A stretch of 64,000 nt of DNA from Paenibacillus roseus. GTDB lineage: Bacteria > Bacillota > Bacilli > Paenibacillales > Paenibacillaceae. The notes under the pieces are model-generated. The model made no database searches. It worked only from the letters and a program-made list of their open reading frames with translations, and was not told the origin of the DNA. Numbering within the stretch: the stretch's first letter is position 1; the number at the start of each line of letters is the position of its first letter. Below are positions 24,868 through 33,877 of the stretch, in pieces. The stretch is from positions 1 to 64,000 of the forward strand of contig NZ_JAELUP010000016.1 of assembly GCF_016424485.1 (NCBI RefSeq), in the 5' to 3' direction. The position numbers and the translations under genes were made by a program.

Positions 24868-27800
24868 ATGAAACCAATCGTCAGAGAGCATATACAGCAA
24901 TTGGATGTATCGCTGGGAGGCGGTATTGTCAGCGAGAAAATCCGGGTCGACACGATCGACAATCCGATTCTGATTATCGGGCTGGGCGGCACCGGAATCG
25001 ATGCGCTGCTGCGCCTGAAATATCAGATCAACCGCCGCTTCAAGCTGCCGGAGGACCCGATTTCCAAGCGAAAGCAGGATAAGCCTGCCAACGTGGAGTT
25101 TTTGGCCTTTGAGACCAACGAGCAGGACCGCAACAAGAAATATAAGGGGATTGGTCTTGATCCGATCAATGAATTTGTTCTGTTGTCAAATCCGGAGGTC
25201 GGGGGGCTGTTGCAAAACCGCAGCATATTGGAGCCTTATATTACCGACTGGCTCTCGCCTGAGCTGACAATTACAGACGGCATGAACGGAGCAGCAGGTG
25301 TCAGACAGGCCGGACGGCTCTTGCTGTTTACGAAGATCAATCAAGTGGTGCAAAGCATTGACAAGAAAATCAAGACCCTCTCCGTCGGAACGAACAAGAA
25401 GCTGATGGTGTTTCTGCTTACAGGATTGTCAGGAGGAACAGGAAGCGGCTGCTTCCTTGATATTTCCTATATTGTCCGCGGCATCATCGAACGTGACCAC
25501 GGGTCTGCGGGAATTGACCGTGTGAACACCTTGGGCTACTTGTTCACGCCGGACATTAATCTGGCAAACAAGAGCCTGAGCGAGCATACCCGCGAATATA
25601 TCAAGAAGAACGGCTATGCCGCCCTCAAAGAACTGGACTACTGGATGAACGTAGACAGCCGCGGCGACCGGTTCAAGCAGCAGTACGGCAGCATTTTGAG
25701 CGTGAACTCGCCGTTGCCGCCGTTCAACCTGTGCCATCTGATCTCGGCGACCAATACCGAGGGCAAGCTGCTGGAGAATGCCTATGACTACTGCATGAAT
25801 GTGACCGCAGAGAATATTACAAACTTTATGGCGAGCGAGGATAAGCAGTCCGGTGAAGAGTTCGCCATTCACGACTATATCAGCAACATCCGCACCAATA
25901 TTGCACAGATGAACAAGATGTACCCGGCCAACTACGACTACAACATTATCGGGGCGTCCTCTGCGGTGCTGCCGATCGAGGAAATGACGACTTATCTTGC
26001 ATACAGACTGTTCAACAAAATGGACAAAATGTTCGTCAAGGCGCCCAGCCAGGACGATGTAGAGAAGTTTGCCCGCAAGATGGGCATTGATTTGGATACG
26101 ATGGTTAAAACCTTCGAATCCCGCGTGCCGGATCCGCTGCCGGGCTATGAAAACAGCGAGCGTCTGAGCTACAATAATGTCATTAAACTGCAAGTTGTGA
26201 ATATGGATACGGAACTGGAGCAGAACTTCCTGGCGCGCGCGAGAGAGGAATATATCAAGGCGAAGAAACAGTTGCCGGGCGAGATTGTCGGACAGTTTAC
26301 CGAACAGATTCGCCGCATGTTTCTGCATCCGGAGCAAGGGCCGTTCTATGTGTCGAGACTGCTGTATAGCGAGAAGGGCTTCTGCATTCTGAAAATGCTG
26401 TTGTCCTATATCGAGACGCTCAAGGAGAGTCTGACGCGGCTGCCGCGCGATATCGAGGCGGCCCGGGAGCAGGCCGAAGAGCGGTTGGGCGACGCCAAGA
26501 GCGCCTTCGTGTCCAAAGAAAAGAAGAAAAACTTCTATATCGAGTCCAAAATCAATGAATACTGGCTGCATGCCGATGTCGAGCGCATGGAGCAGATGAT
26601 CGAGTTCTATGAAGACCTGCATGAGTTGCTGAATAATGAAAACAACCGGATTTACAAAGTTTTTACGGAAATTCTGAATGTGCTCAACAGCATTTTTGCC
26701 AAAAATGGCGATCTGCTTATTAACAGCGACGAGCAGTCCGACCATCGCGGCAATAAATCGTACTACTGGAATCTGGTCAATGTGCCGGACATCTCGGATA
26801 TGATTACCCGAATGATGGATAGCCGGGACGGCGACGATCTGATCCGCGACTTTACCCAGGAATTGCTTAACCGTTCCAATCAGTGGGTGAAGGAGCAGGA
26901 GATTGATATTGTCAGCTCTATCTCCGAATTCCTGACCGACAAATTCGGTGATCTCATTACGAAGTCCATGGAAGAATTCCTGGTCTTGAAATACGGCAAC
27001 GATGAGCCGGTGGAGAAGTTCGTTGAGCGCCAGATTGCGAGCAAACTGGATGACGAAGCGATTGCCGTGTTCCATCTCAGCAACAGCTCCGGCAATCTGC
27101 ACTTCCCGTCCTGGGGTTTTGTCTCCGTTCCGGTGAAGGCGCCAAGCATTTTGAAGGGGATTCGCAACTACCAGAATAATGCGCTGGGCAAATCTCATTT
27201 CACCATCAAGGAAAGCGAAGTGAAGAATCGGATTTTCTGGTTGAATACGAAGAATGGGGTTCCGTTGTTTGTCTATACGCCGCTTAAGGTCTATGAGGAA
27301 AGTTATGAGCGGACCATTCTGGACAAAGAAGGCATCGGCCGCCATCTGGTGCAGACCGACAAGGTGAACTGGACCTATCTGCCTTCTCCAATTCCCGAGA
27401 AATCCTGGGGAGATACGTATGTGAACTCGCGTGTGCAGAATTACAATGCACGGGTGCGCAGCGAATTCGACCGGGCTGTGGGCTTCAAGATCATTGTCCA
27501 GAAGGATGTCGACAACACGACGAGCAGTCGTTACACGGTCCGATTTACGAAGCCGTTCAGTCTGGTGGACACATTAGGAGCTTTTGCGCTGCAGTCCTCA
27601 ACCGGAAAGCCAAATCTCGGCGAGGTCAAACGCGCACAACTTGAGCTGCGCAGACTGCTGGGCGAAGGGCTGGAGCAGACGAGTGAGAAAGATATTTTCG
27701 GCAGCTTCACCGAGGAACTGGCGAAGGAAAATCTGATTCGTTCGCCGGAGCTGCTGATTCGCGTCAGGGAAGAGCTGGGCAAGTATGAGCAGATCAGCGC

Positions 27801-28257
27801 CAAGGCGCAAGAGCTGGAGCAACTGCTGGATGCCCATCAAAGTGAGGGCAAGGCGATGGATCAGTTCATCGAAGCGCTATATACAGGGACAATTTGCAAG
27901 AAGGGCGCCCTCTACGTCTATGATCGCGATGAGGAAGAAGAGTCTTGGCCGCCATTTGCCAATCTGATGAAGAGCAGCAGCTATGTTGAATTTGAAATCT
28001 ATGAAAGCTTCGGCAAGCTGGAGGACAAATACCGCAGCACCCTGCTGCGCAAATCGGCGCGCCGTGTATCGGATATGACAGCCTCCGAGGATACCGCTCC
28101 GCTGCTCGGCAAGCTGGAGGAACTGTACGGCAGCTTCCTGGATGCGCGCGAGCGTCTGGAGTATGAACGGATTGAACTGGCCAATGGAGAAGAAGCCTAT
28201 CAATTCTATCGGGATATGACAAGCAAACTACATGACATCCTCAGAAAGTTGAGATAG
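24868..28257 (+). CDS. Tubulin-like GTPase, 1129 aa (Tubulin_2 type)
   Basis: A very large soluble protein whose N-terminal 450 residues look like a tubulin/FtsZ-type nucleotide-binding fold: the first glycine loop is IIGLGGTGIDALLRLKYQ (about residues 35-52) and the phosphate-binding loop is LTGLSGGTGSGCFLDISY (about 183-200), equivalent to the GGGTGSG tubulin signature. The remaining 650 residues are helical and charged with long coiled-coil-prone stretches and are unlike FtsZ. FtsZ and tubulins are 350-450 aa. It may polymerise or act as a large nucleotide switch. The next gene starts two bases after its stop, so the products are probably made in equal amounts and interact. Confidence 0.85.
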   Translation: MKPIVREHIQQLDVSLGGGIVSEKIRVDTIDNPILIIGLGGTGIDALLRLKYQINRRFKLPEDPISKRKQDKPANVEFLAFETNEQDRNKKYKGIGLDPINEFVLLSNPEVGGLLQNRSILEPYITDWLSPELTITDGMNGAAGVRQAGRLLLFTKINQVVQSIDKKIKTLSVGTNKKLMVFLLTGLSGGTGSGCFLDISYIVRGIIERDHGSAGIDRVNTLGYLFTPDINLANKSLSEHTREYIKKNGYAALKELDYWMNVDSRGDRFKQQYGSILSVNSPLPPFNLCHLISATNTEGKLLENAYDYCMNVTAENITNFMASEDKQSGEEFAIHDYISNIRTNIAQMNKMYPANYDYNIIGASSAVLPIEEMTTYLAYRLFNKMDKMFVKAPSQDDVEKFARKMGIDLDTMVKTFESRVPDPLPGYENSERLSYNNVIKLQVVNMDTELEQNFLARAREEYIKAKKQLPGEIVGQFTEQIRRMFLHPEQGPFYVSRLLYSEKGFCILKMLLSYIETLKESLTRLPRDIEAAREQAEERLGDAKSAFVSKEKKKNFYIESKINEYWLHADVERMEQMIEFYEDLHELLNNENNRIYKVFTEILNVLNSIFAKNGDLLINSDEQSDHRGNKSYYWNLVNVPDISDMITRMMDSRDGDDLIRDFTQELLNRSNQWVKEQEIDIVSSISEFLTDKFGDLITKSMEEFLVLKYGNDEPVEKFVERQIASKLDDEAIAVFHLSNSSGNLHFPSWGFVSVPVKAPSILKGIRNYQNNALGKSHFTIKESEVKNRIFWLNTKNGVPLFVYTPLKVYEESYERTILDKEGIGRHLVQTDKVNWTYLPSPIPEKSWGDTYVNSRVQNYNARVRSEFDRAVGFKIIVQKDVDNTTSSRYTVRFTKPFSLVDTLGAFALQSSTGKPNLGEVKRAQLELRRLLGEGLEQTSEKDIFGSFTEELAKENLIRSPELLIRVREELGKYEQISAKAQELEQLLDAHQSEGKAMDQFIEALYTGTICKKGALYVYDRDEEEESWPPFANLMKSSSYVEFEIYESFGKLEDKYRSTLLRKSARRVSDMTASEDTAPLLGKLEELYGSFLDARERLEYERIELANGEEAYQFYRDMTSKLHDILRKLR

Positions 28258-28259
28258 CT

Positions 28260-30644
28260 ATGAACGTATTGCTGGACCGATACGCGGCCGGCTATGCCGC
28301 CGACGAGCAGAAGCAGAGTGGCCGCGGGGATGATCAGAGCAGCATCCACTATCCGACCGTCTTTCTGTTCATCGGGGATGGGGCTGGTGAAGCTATGGAG
28401 CCGATGATTCGCTCTAATGAATTGAAATGGGATAATAACGCGGGTGTTGTCTACTTGCATGTAGCCGCCCGTGCTGCTGAGCGCCTTGGTAATTCGCAAA
28501 TTATCCGGGTTGTGCTGGATGATCTGGAGTCTGCCTGGGATAGCCGCCTGACTGTACGCCGGGAACTGGGGGAAGGCTTTCATGCGAATCCGAAAATTCG
28601 AGCCGATCTGAACCGGGCGATGCGCCAGGTGAGCAGTACGATTGCTGATTATGGCAGAATGTATGTGTCGTTTGACCGACTGCATTTGGCTGTCATTACG
28701 AGAGCTGACGATCCGCTGAATGTGCTGGTTCCCGACATTGCCTTACTGGCCCAGTCCATTCTTATGCAATCCTTCAAGTCGGTGCAAAAGGATCTTTACG
28801 TGCTCGTCAATGAAAGCGAGCAATCGGGCAGCTATGAGCTTGCAGGCGCGACAGGCGTCAGCTTTCTGCGCGAGGTGGAATACATGCAACAGCCGGATTT
28901 TTCTTATTCTGCGCCGCTGCAGGTAACAGGCGACGGATTTGCCATTTTGGTCACCCATTCTGCTTCCCCGCTCTTTGATCTGGTCTATCTGCTGTCAGAC
29001 CGCAATGAGAAGGGGGTGACGGCGATTCACGGCATGCAGTCCAACTATGCGATTATTTGCCAGATCCTGCTGCTCAAGAACCGGAAACGCAAGGAAGGGG
29101 CGGCAAATGAAGGAGCGCCCGGTTACAACAATGCTTCCTTCCGCAACAGCCTGCTGGCGGATTCTGGCCGGCAAGGCCTCGTATCGGCAGGGCTTGCTTC
29201 GCTAACAAGGCCAAACTATGCAATTGCACTAACGGTGCTTTATCATTTCACCCGGCAGTTGATTCAGCGCATGAAGAGCGTACCCGAGCCGGATGTCAGA
29301 GAGAAGCTGGCATTCTTCGGACTTGATCCTGCCTCCATGACAGAGCTGTTATCTGCGGTAGTCCCGCCGGAAGAACAGGTAGCGGACATGAACGCGTTGC
29401 TGACAAGGAGCGGCGTACGGTATGAGCAGATTCGCAAGATGGGTTTGCGGGAAGCCGAGGATGAGCTGTTCGGCGACAGTTGCGAACGGTTCTTCGCGAA
29501 GAACTTCCAGCAGGAGGCCGAGCAGCGGCTGATAGACTTGAAACCGTGGGAGTTGCTGAGCCGTACGCTCATCCGCAAGCTTGAGAGCAATCCGAACATT
29601 TCTTGCTTTCAGATTGCAGACTGGACTAATGACCAGATGACAGAGAAGAGCCAGACGGGCAGTATCGTCCAGGCTGTTCACGCACGCGGGCGGGAGTTGG
29701 ACGCAGAGCTTGCCCAGCTGCGCGGCGAACTGGAGCTTGCCCGGGAAACCAGAGTCGAGGACGTGAAGTTTCAACGGCTGCCGCTTATGGACAAACATAA
29801 TTTGCGCTCTTTCCTTCGTGCTTTCTTCGAGCTGGTCTACCGGAAAAAATTGGACATTCTGCAGGCAGAGGTTGAACTGGCTGTCTATCGCCGCTTTTCA
29901 GCTGAGTTGGAACGGGTACATGAAATCTATCAGCGGCGGGTCCAGCGGCTGCTGGAATTGCAGGAGACATTCAAGGAAGCCGCGCTGGCCAGTATTGAGC
30001 GTATCGATCACTATACCGGACAAAATGTGTTCGACTACTATGAACGCGTTACAGAAGATGTCATGAAGGAGCTGGAAGCGCGCCGCGGCGCCAGTGTATT
30101 CTTCGAGGATCGCTATGTTGGCAGAATCGAGCCGCTGCTCGAAGAAGACGGCCATATGCTGGCTGAGCGGCTGATACAGGTCTGCAGGCAGCATCTGCTG
30201 ACAACCGCACCGTTCTCCCGAACCTTTGAGCAGGAACTGTTGGAGCGGGCGAATGTATCCATTGAATACAGCAATCGCAAAGCGTTGTCCAAGGAGGAGT
30301 TGTTCAGCCGCCTGCTGCGCACGCTGGATGATAACGCAAGCATTAATATCCGGCTGCTGGATTATACGCATGAGCATCGCTATGAGGAGCGGTATTTATT
30401 CGGGGACAGCAGCAGTGAATTCGTCCGCTATACTCTCCGTGCAGGGGAAGCCTCGCTCTCTCATAAGCTTGGCTGCGTGCATGAGAACCGCAGCAGCGGG
30501 GTGGATAAGCTGCAACTGATGGGCGGCTTTCACATTGAGGATTTGCTGTACTATCGCAACAGCAAGGTATATTACGAGACCTATTTGCAAAACGGCGGCC
30601 AGTTCCACAGTATGGACACTGGAAAGCTGCCGCCAATGAGCTAA
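28260..30644 (+). CDS. Large helical protein of unknown function, tubulin-operon partner
   Basis: A 794-aa soluble protein, not recognised. The N-terminal 300 residues are mixed alpha/beta, beginning with a strand and turn (TVFLFIGDGAGEAMEPMI) that hints at a degenerate nucleotide-binding fold. Residues about 470-620 form long charged helices, likely coiled coil (DAELAQLRGELELARETR; ELERVHEIYQRRVQRLLELQ). It begins two bases after the tubulin-like stop with no good ribosome site of its own, so it depends on translational coupling. The best guess is an obligate partner of the tubulin-like protein. Confidence 0.7.
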   Translation: MNVLLDRYAAGYAADEQKQSGRGDDQSSIHYPTVFLFIGDGAGEAMEPMIRSNELKWDNNAGVVYLHVAARAAERLGNSQIIRVVLDDLESAWDSRLTVRRELGEGFHANPKIRADLNRAMRQVSSTIADYGRMYVSFDRLHLAVITRADDPLNVLVPDIALLAQSILMQSFKSVQKDLYVLVNESEQSGSYELAGATGVSFLREVEYMQQPDFSYSAPLQVTGDGFAILVTHSASPLFDLVYLLSDRNEKGVTAIHGMQSNYAIICQILLLKNRKRKEGAANEGAPGYNNASFRNSLLADSGRQGLVSAGLASLTRPNYAIALTVLYHFTRQLIQRMKSVPEPDVREKLAFFGLDPASMTELLSAVVPPEEQVADMNALLTRSGVRYEQIRKMGLREAEDELFGDSCERFFAKNFQQEAEQRLIDLKPWELLSRTLIRKLESNPNISCFQIADWTNDQMTEKSQTGSIVQAVHARGRELDAELAQLRGELELARETRVEDVKFQRLPLMDKHNLRSFLRAFFELVYRKKLDILQAEVELAVYRRFSAELERVHEIYQRRVQRLLELQETFKEAALASIERIDHYTGQNVFDYYERVTEDVMKELEARRGASVFFEDRYVGRIEPLLEEDGHMLAERLIQVCRQHLLTTAPFSRTFEQELLERANVSIEYSNRKALSKEELFSRLLRTLDDNASINIRLLDYTHEHRYEERYLFGDSSSEFVRYTLRAGEASLSHKLGCVHENRSSGVDKLQLMGGFHIEDLLYYRNSKVYYETYLQNGGQFHSMDTGKLPPMS

Positions 30645-30670
30645 TGTTAGGATATAAGGAGGCGTTCTTC

Positions 30671-31939
30671 ATGCAGCGAAAAGTAAATCTGCTTCTGCTT
30701 CTATTTAGTCTGCTGGGCGCAGGTGTCGGATTTGCCGTCGGCGAGTTCCTGCTGGCCGCTCTGGAAGACCAAGCGCCCCGATTCGTAACCGTCGGCTTGT
30801 ACTTCGGCCTTATTGCCTTTTTTATCGGGCTATTCAGCCTGATTGCAGAGCTGATATCGCCGCGGCTGAGCGGTTCATCCTGGAGGCAGCGCTATACGGA
30901 CCTGTCATGGAAACTGCTGGTCCCTGCAACCCTTGTGCTGCTGTTTGTCGCGGGGGCCTTGCTGCAGGTGCTGTACCAGGTAAACTACGGGGGCATCAAG
31001 CCGCCGAAGGATTTGGTGCTGGTCATTGACAATTCTGGCAGCATGACGGAGACGGACCCTGGCAAGGAACGCTTCACAGCCGCCAAAAAGCTGATCGGCA
31101 ATATGGAGGATGATATGCGCGTCGCCATTGTATTGTTCTCCGACAAGGCGGAAGTGCTCAAATCATTCGTCAATGTCGGCAATGCTGCAGAGCGTATAGC
31201 GATTGAGTCGGACTTGAACGCGATGGAGCAGCCGGATGGCGGAACGGATTTTAATCTGGCGCTGGGCAAGGCGTTGGATATCATCCATGCAAAGGATGAT
31301 CCGGGGCGGGGGACAGCAGTAATCTTGCTATCGGACGGATTCAGCGAGACACCGATTGAGCAGCAGCTCCAGGAGTTGAAGGAACAGCAAATTAAAGTGC
31401 ACACCATTGCGCTTAGCGTCGGGGATTACATGAGCTCCGGCCTGCTGGAGCAAATCGCGAGGGAGACAGGCGGAAGCTACAATGATGTTGCAGAGGCGGG
31501 CGAACTGACCCATGTCTTCCAAAACATCTATAATGCGCTGGATGATCGGCAGCTTGTTACCTGGCGGCAAGGACTGACTGAGAGCAGTCCGCTGTACAGT
31601 GTGCTGCGCATTATCGCTGTAACTTTGCTTGGAATTGCCATCGGCTTGTCGCTTGGCATGATCTTTGACAACCGTTATCTTGCCCGGAGCTTCGGGGTTG
31701 GCGGTGCTGCCGGAGGTCTGTTTGCCGGCCTGATACTTGAGAACGGCTTGTCAGGCAGCCCTTTTGTAGACGCTCTTGTGAGGCTTGCCGCAGCTCTGGT
31801 ACTTGCCGCAATCATTGCACTGTCTACGCTGGTGATACCTGTAAAAGAAAACAGCCGGCAGTACCGGAGCGGCGGGGGCGCTGTACGGACTCCCGTTACG
31901 CCGGGCAGAGCAAGAAACAGCCGCAGCAGCGGTTTTTAG
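30671..31939 (+). CDS. Multi-pass membrane protein with VWA domain
   Basis: A 422-aa protein from the ATG at 30671, which follows AAGGAGG by nine bases; an upstream ATG at 30644 overlapping the previous stop has no such site. Three TM helices come first, then a VWA domain with a full MIDAS (DNSGSMT, GGTDFNLALG, LSDGF), then three more TM helices and a basic, Arg/Ser-rich cytoplasmic tail. If the N-terminus is inside, the VWA domain faces outward. This second VWA protein differs from the first in being embedded on both sides, so the two may present a paired metal-dependent adhesion surface. Confidence 0.82.
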   Translation: MQRKVNLLLLLFSLLGAGVGFAVGEFLLAALEDQAPRFVTVGLYFGLIAFFIGLFSLIAELISPRLSGSSWRQRYTDLSWKLLVPATLVLLFVAGALLQVLYQVNYGGIKPPKDLVLVIDNSGSMTETDPGKERFTAAKKLIGNMEDDMRVAIVLFSDKAEVLKSFVNVGNAAERIAIESDLNAMEQPDGGTDFNLALGKALDIIHAKDDPGRGTAVILLSDGFSETPIEQQLQELKEQQIKVHTIALSVGDYMSSGLLEQIARETGGSYNDVAEAGELTHVFQNIYNALDDRQLVTWRQGLTESSPLYSVLRIIAVTLLGIAIGLSLGMIFDNRYLARSFGVGGAAGGLFAGLILENGLSGSPFVDALVRLAAALVLAAIIALSTLVIPVKENSRQYRSGGGAVRTPVTPGRARNSRSSGF

Positions 31940-31961
31940 AAATGCGGAAGGGCGGATGGAC

Positions 31962-32585
31962 ATGCGGTTCATGGATGCATCACCTCTTACAGCCAGAGTC
32001 ACGGGTCTATCCTGCCAGCAGGAGGATGACCGCTTCACGCTCCGCTGGCACTGGACGACGGAGATTGAAGCGGTATATATCGAGCGTTCCGCTGTGGATG
32101 GAGGACCTGACGGCGGCAGTCTCAGGCTGTATACGAAAGCTGAATATAAAGCGAATAATGGCTATCCGGGGCGAATGGAGGGCATCGGACGATATATTTA
32201 CACGGTCTATGCCTGCCAGGAGGATGATCAGGGACCGTTCCTGATTCGCCAGACGGATGGGGAGAATGCGCTTGCCATCAGCTCTGGCAGAGCCCGGATT
32301 CAATACGAAATCCAGCAGAAAAGCGGCTGGTTCAGAAGCGGCAAAACGATTCAGATTCAAGTAATGACAGAGGTGCCAATCGGCAAAGACGTACTGTGCT
32401 ATGTGAAAAAGCAGGGCGGTTATCCGGCAGGCAAGGAGGACGGGGTACTGTATCCGTTCGTCTCGGATTTTGCTCCGGGGAGAACCGTGCTGCCGTCTTT
32501 TGAGATTGGCAAACAGGATTATGTGCGCCTGTTTTTCACAAATGGACAAAAGTATGGACAACTGTACGAACTGGTTCCAATGTGA
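31962..32585 (+). CDS. Small hypothetical beta-rich protein of the GTPase operon
   Basis: A 207-aa protein without signal peptide or TM helix. The pattern (LTARVTGLSCQQEDDRFTLR, IEAVYIERSAVDGG, YIYTVYACQEDD, QIQVMTEVPIGKDVLCYVKK) suggests two fibronectin- or Ig-like beta sandwiches. The ATG at 31962 has the best spacing from GGAAGGG; 31956 is an alternative. It lies 22 bases after the VWA gene and 32 before the GTPase gene. Similar beta domains often act as adaptors; the function here is unknown. Confidence 0.6.
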   Translation: MRFMDASPLTARVTGLSCQQEDDRFTLRWHWTTEIEAVYIERSAVDGGPDGGSLRLYTKAEYKANNGYPGRMEGIGRYIYTVYACQEDDQGPFLIRQTDGENALAISSGRARIQYEIQQKSGWFRSGKTIQIQVMTEVPIGKDVLCYVKKQGGYPAGKEDGVLYPFVSDFAPGRTVLPSFEIGKQDYVRLFFTNGQKYGQLYELVPM

Positions 32586-32617
32586 GACCCGGGCTGTAGG
32601 GAACGGAGGGAAGAACG

Positions 32618-33877
32618 ATGGGAATTATGGACTGGTTTAAAAAGCGGCCTCAAGCTGAACAGCGGCCGCTGTTCTATGATATTGTCTGTCCGTATTGCTT
32701 TAGCAAATTTTCTCCGGAGGATGTTGTCTTCCGCGCAACCCATCACCGGGAGGATGATGAGGATTACGCGCTTGGAGAGGATGAGGAGTTGAACCGTTAC
32801 CGGGAGCGGTTTGGCCTTGATCGGGTGCATGACATGGAGGCTGTGCTGCGTCCGCAGGATGTGCCGGAAGAGTATCATGTTTATTCGGACCATGTGCTTG
32901 TTGGCATTACGGACCGCTACGGAGAGCTTACAAGACGCAGGCTCTGCCCCAAATGCCACAACGAAGTTCCGGTTACTGCCGGAAAAGTTCCGAGCAATAT
33001 TATTTCAATTATTGGCGCTTCCCAAGTGGGCAAATCGGTGTACATGACCTCGTTGATTCATACGTTGCAGCATACGACGGCAGATCATTTCAATGCGGCC
33101 TGCATGCCGCTGAATACGGAAATCAGCCGCAAGTTCCGCATGAATTATGAAGAGCCGTTATTTGAACGCGGAGACCTGCTCGCCTCCACACAGAAGGAGA
33201 AGATGCAGGAGCCGTTTATTTTCCAATTTGTATTCCGGGACGAATCGAAGCCGCCGCTCACTCTTGTTTTCTTCGATGTTGCCGGTGAAGGCATGGTAGA
33301 GCAGGATTATTTGGGCTTGCACGGCCAGCATATCAAGAACTCCGCCGGAATTTTGCTGCTCGTTGATCCGCTGCAGATTCGCTCTATCCGGGAGAAAATC
33401 CGGATTCAGCTTGGCGACAAACCAGGCGAGTTGGTATCCCAGTATGATGAGCCGCGCGATGTCGTGTTGACTCTGTTTGGCGATTTCATCGCCTATCAGG
33501 AGAACAGCAAGACCGATATTCCGACTGCTGTAGTGCTCACCAAAAGCGATATGCTCCACATTCTCAAAGACGAGGATGGCGAGTATATCAAATCCAATAG
33601 CAATATTTTCAATAATATGGTTCACCGCAATTATTTCAATCTGACCGAGTTTGAGAATATTGATGGTGAAATCCGCCGTTTTATAGAGAAGGTCGACCGT
33701 CCGTTCAAAGGGACGATGGATGTTTATTTCAAAGACACGGCGTACTATGCCGTCTCTGCGCTGGGCAGCAACCCGGTCAATCAGAAGATGCAGACGGTCG
33801 TCAGTCCGATCCGCGTCGATGAGCCGTTTATCTGGCTGCTCTACAAGCTGAATTATATTGAAGGGAGACGGGATTGA
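32618..33877 (+). CDS. Zinc-ribbon TRAFAC-type GTPase (double-GTPase 2-like)
   Basis: A 419-aa GTPase. An N-terminal zinc site uses CPYC (about residue 24) and CPKC (about 110). The G domain follows: P-loop GASQVGKSVYMT (about 134-145), Walker B/switch II FFDVAGEGM (about 218-226), and specificity motif LTKSD (about 307-311). The large inserts resemble the double-GTPase (DO-GTPase) branch described in prokaryotic conflict systems, where the partner is a GAP1-type protein. The next gene is exactly such a partner and overlaps the stop codon. GGAGGG precedes the ATG. Predicted cytoplasmic switch recruited to the membrane by its neighbour. Confidence 0.82.
   Translation: MGIMDWFKKRPQAEQRPLFYDIVCPYCFSKFSPEDVVFRATHHREDDEDYALGEDEELNRYRERFGLDRVHDMEAVLRPQDVPEEYHVYSDHVLVGITDRYGELTRRRLCPKCHNEVPVTAGKVPSNIISIIGASQVGKSVYMTSLIHTLQHTTADHFNAACMPLNTEISRKFRMNYEEPLFERGDLLASTQKEKMQEPFIFQFVFRDESKPPLTLVFFDVAGEGMVEQDYLGLHGQHIKNSAGILLLVDPLQIRSIREKIRIQLGDKPGELVSQYDEPRDVVLTLFGDFIAYQENSKTDIPTAVVLTKSDMLHILKDEDGEYIKSNSNIFNNMVHRNYFNLTEFENIDGEIRRFIEKVDRPFKGTMDVYFKDTAYYAVSALGSNPVNQKMQTVVSPIRVDEPFIWLLYKLNYIEGRRD

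Noticed and set aside
25429..27345. 638-codon open frame on the minus strand inside the tubulin-like gene
   Set aside because: It is antisense to a gene with clear tubulin motifs and shows only the low-complexity hydrophobic and His-rich pattern of a mirror frame in GC-balanced codons; no ribosome site.
30644..30670. N-terminal extension of the second VWA protein from the overlapping ATG
   Set aside because: A strong AAGGAGG site points to the ATG at 30671, which also starts the first TM helix cleanly.
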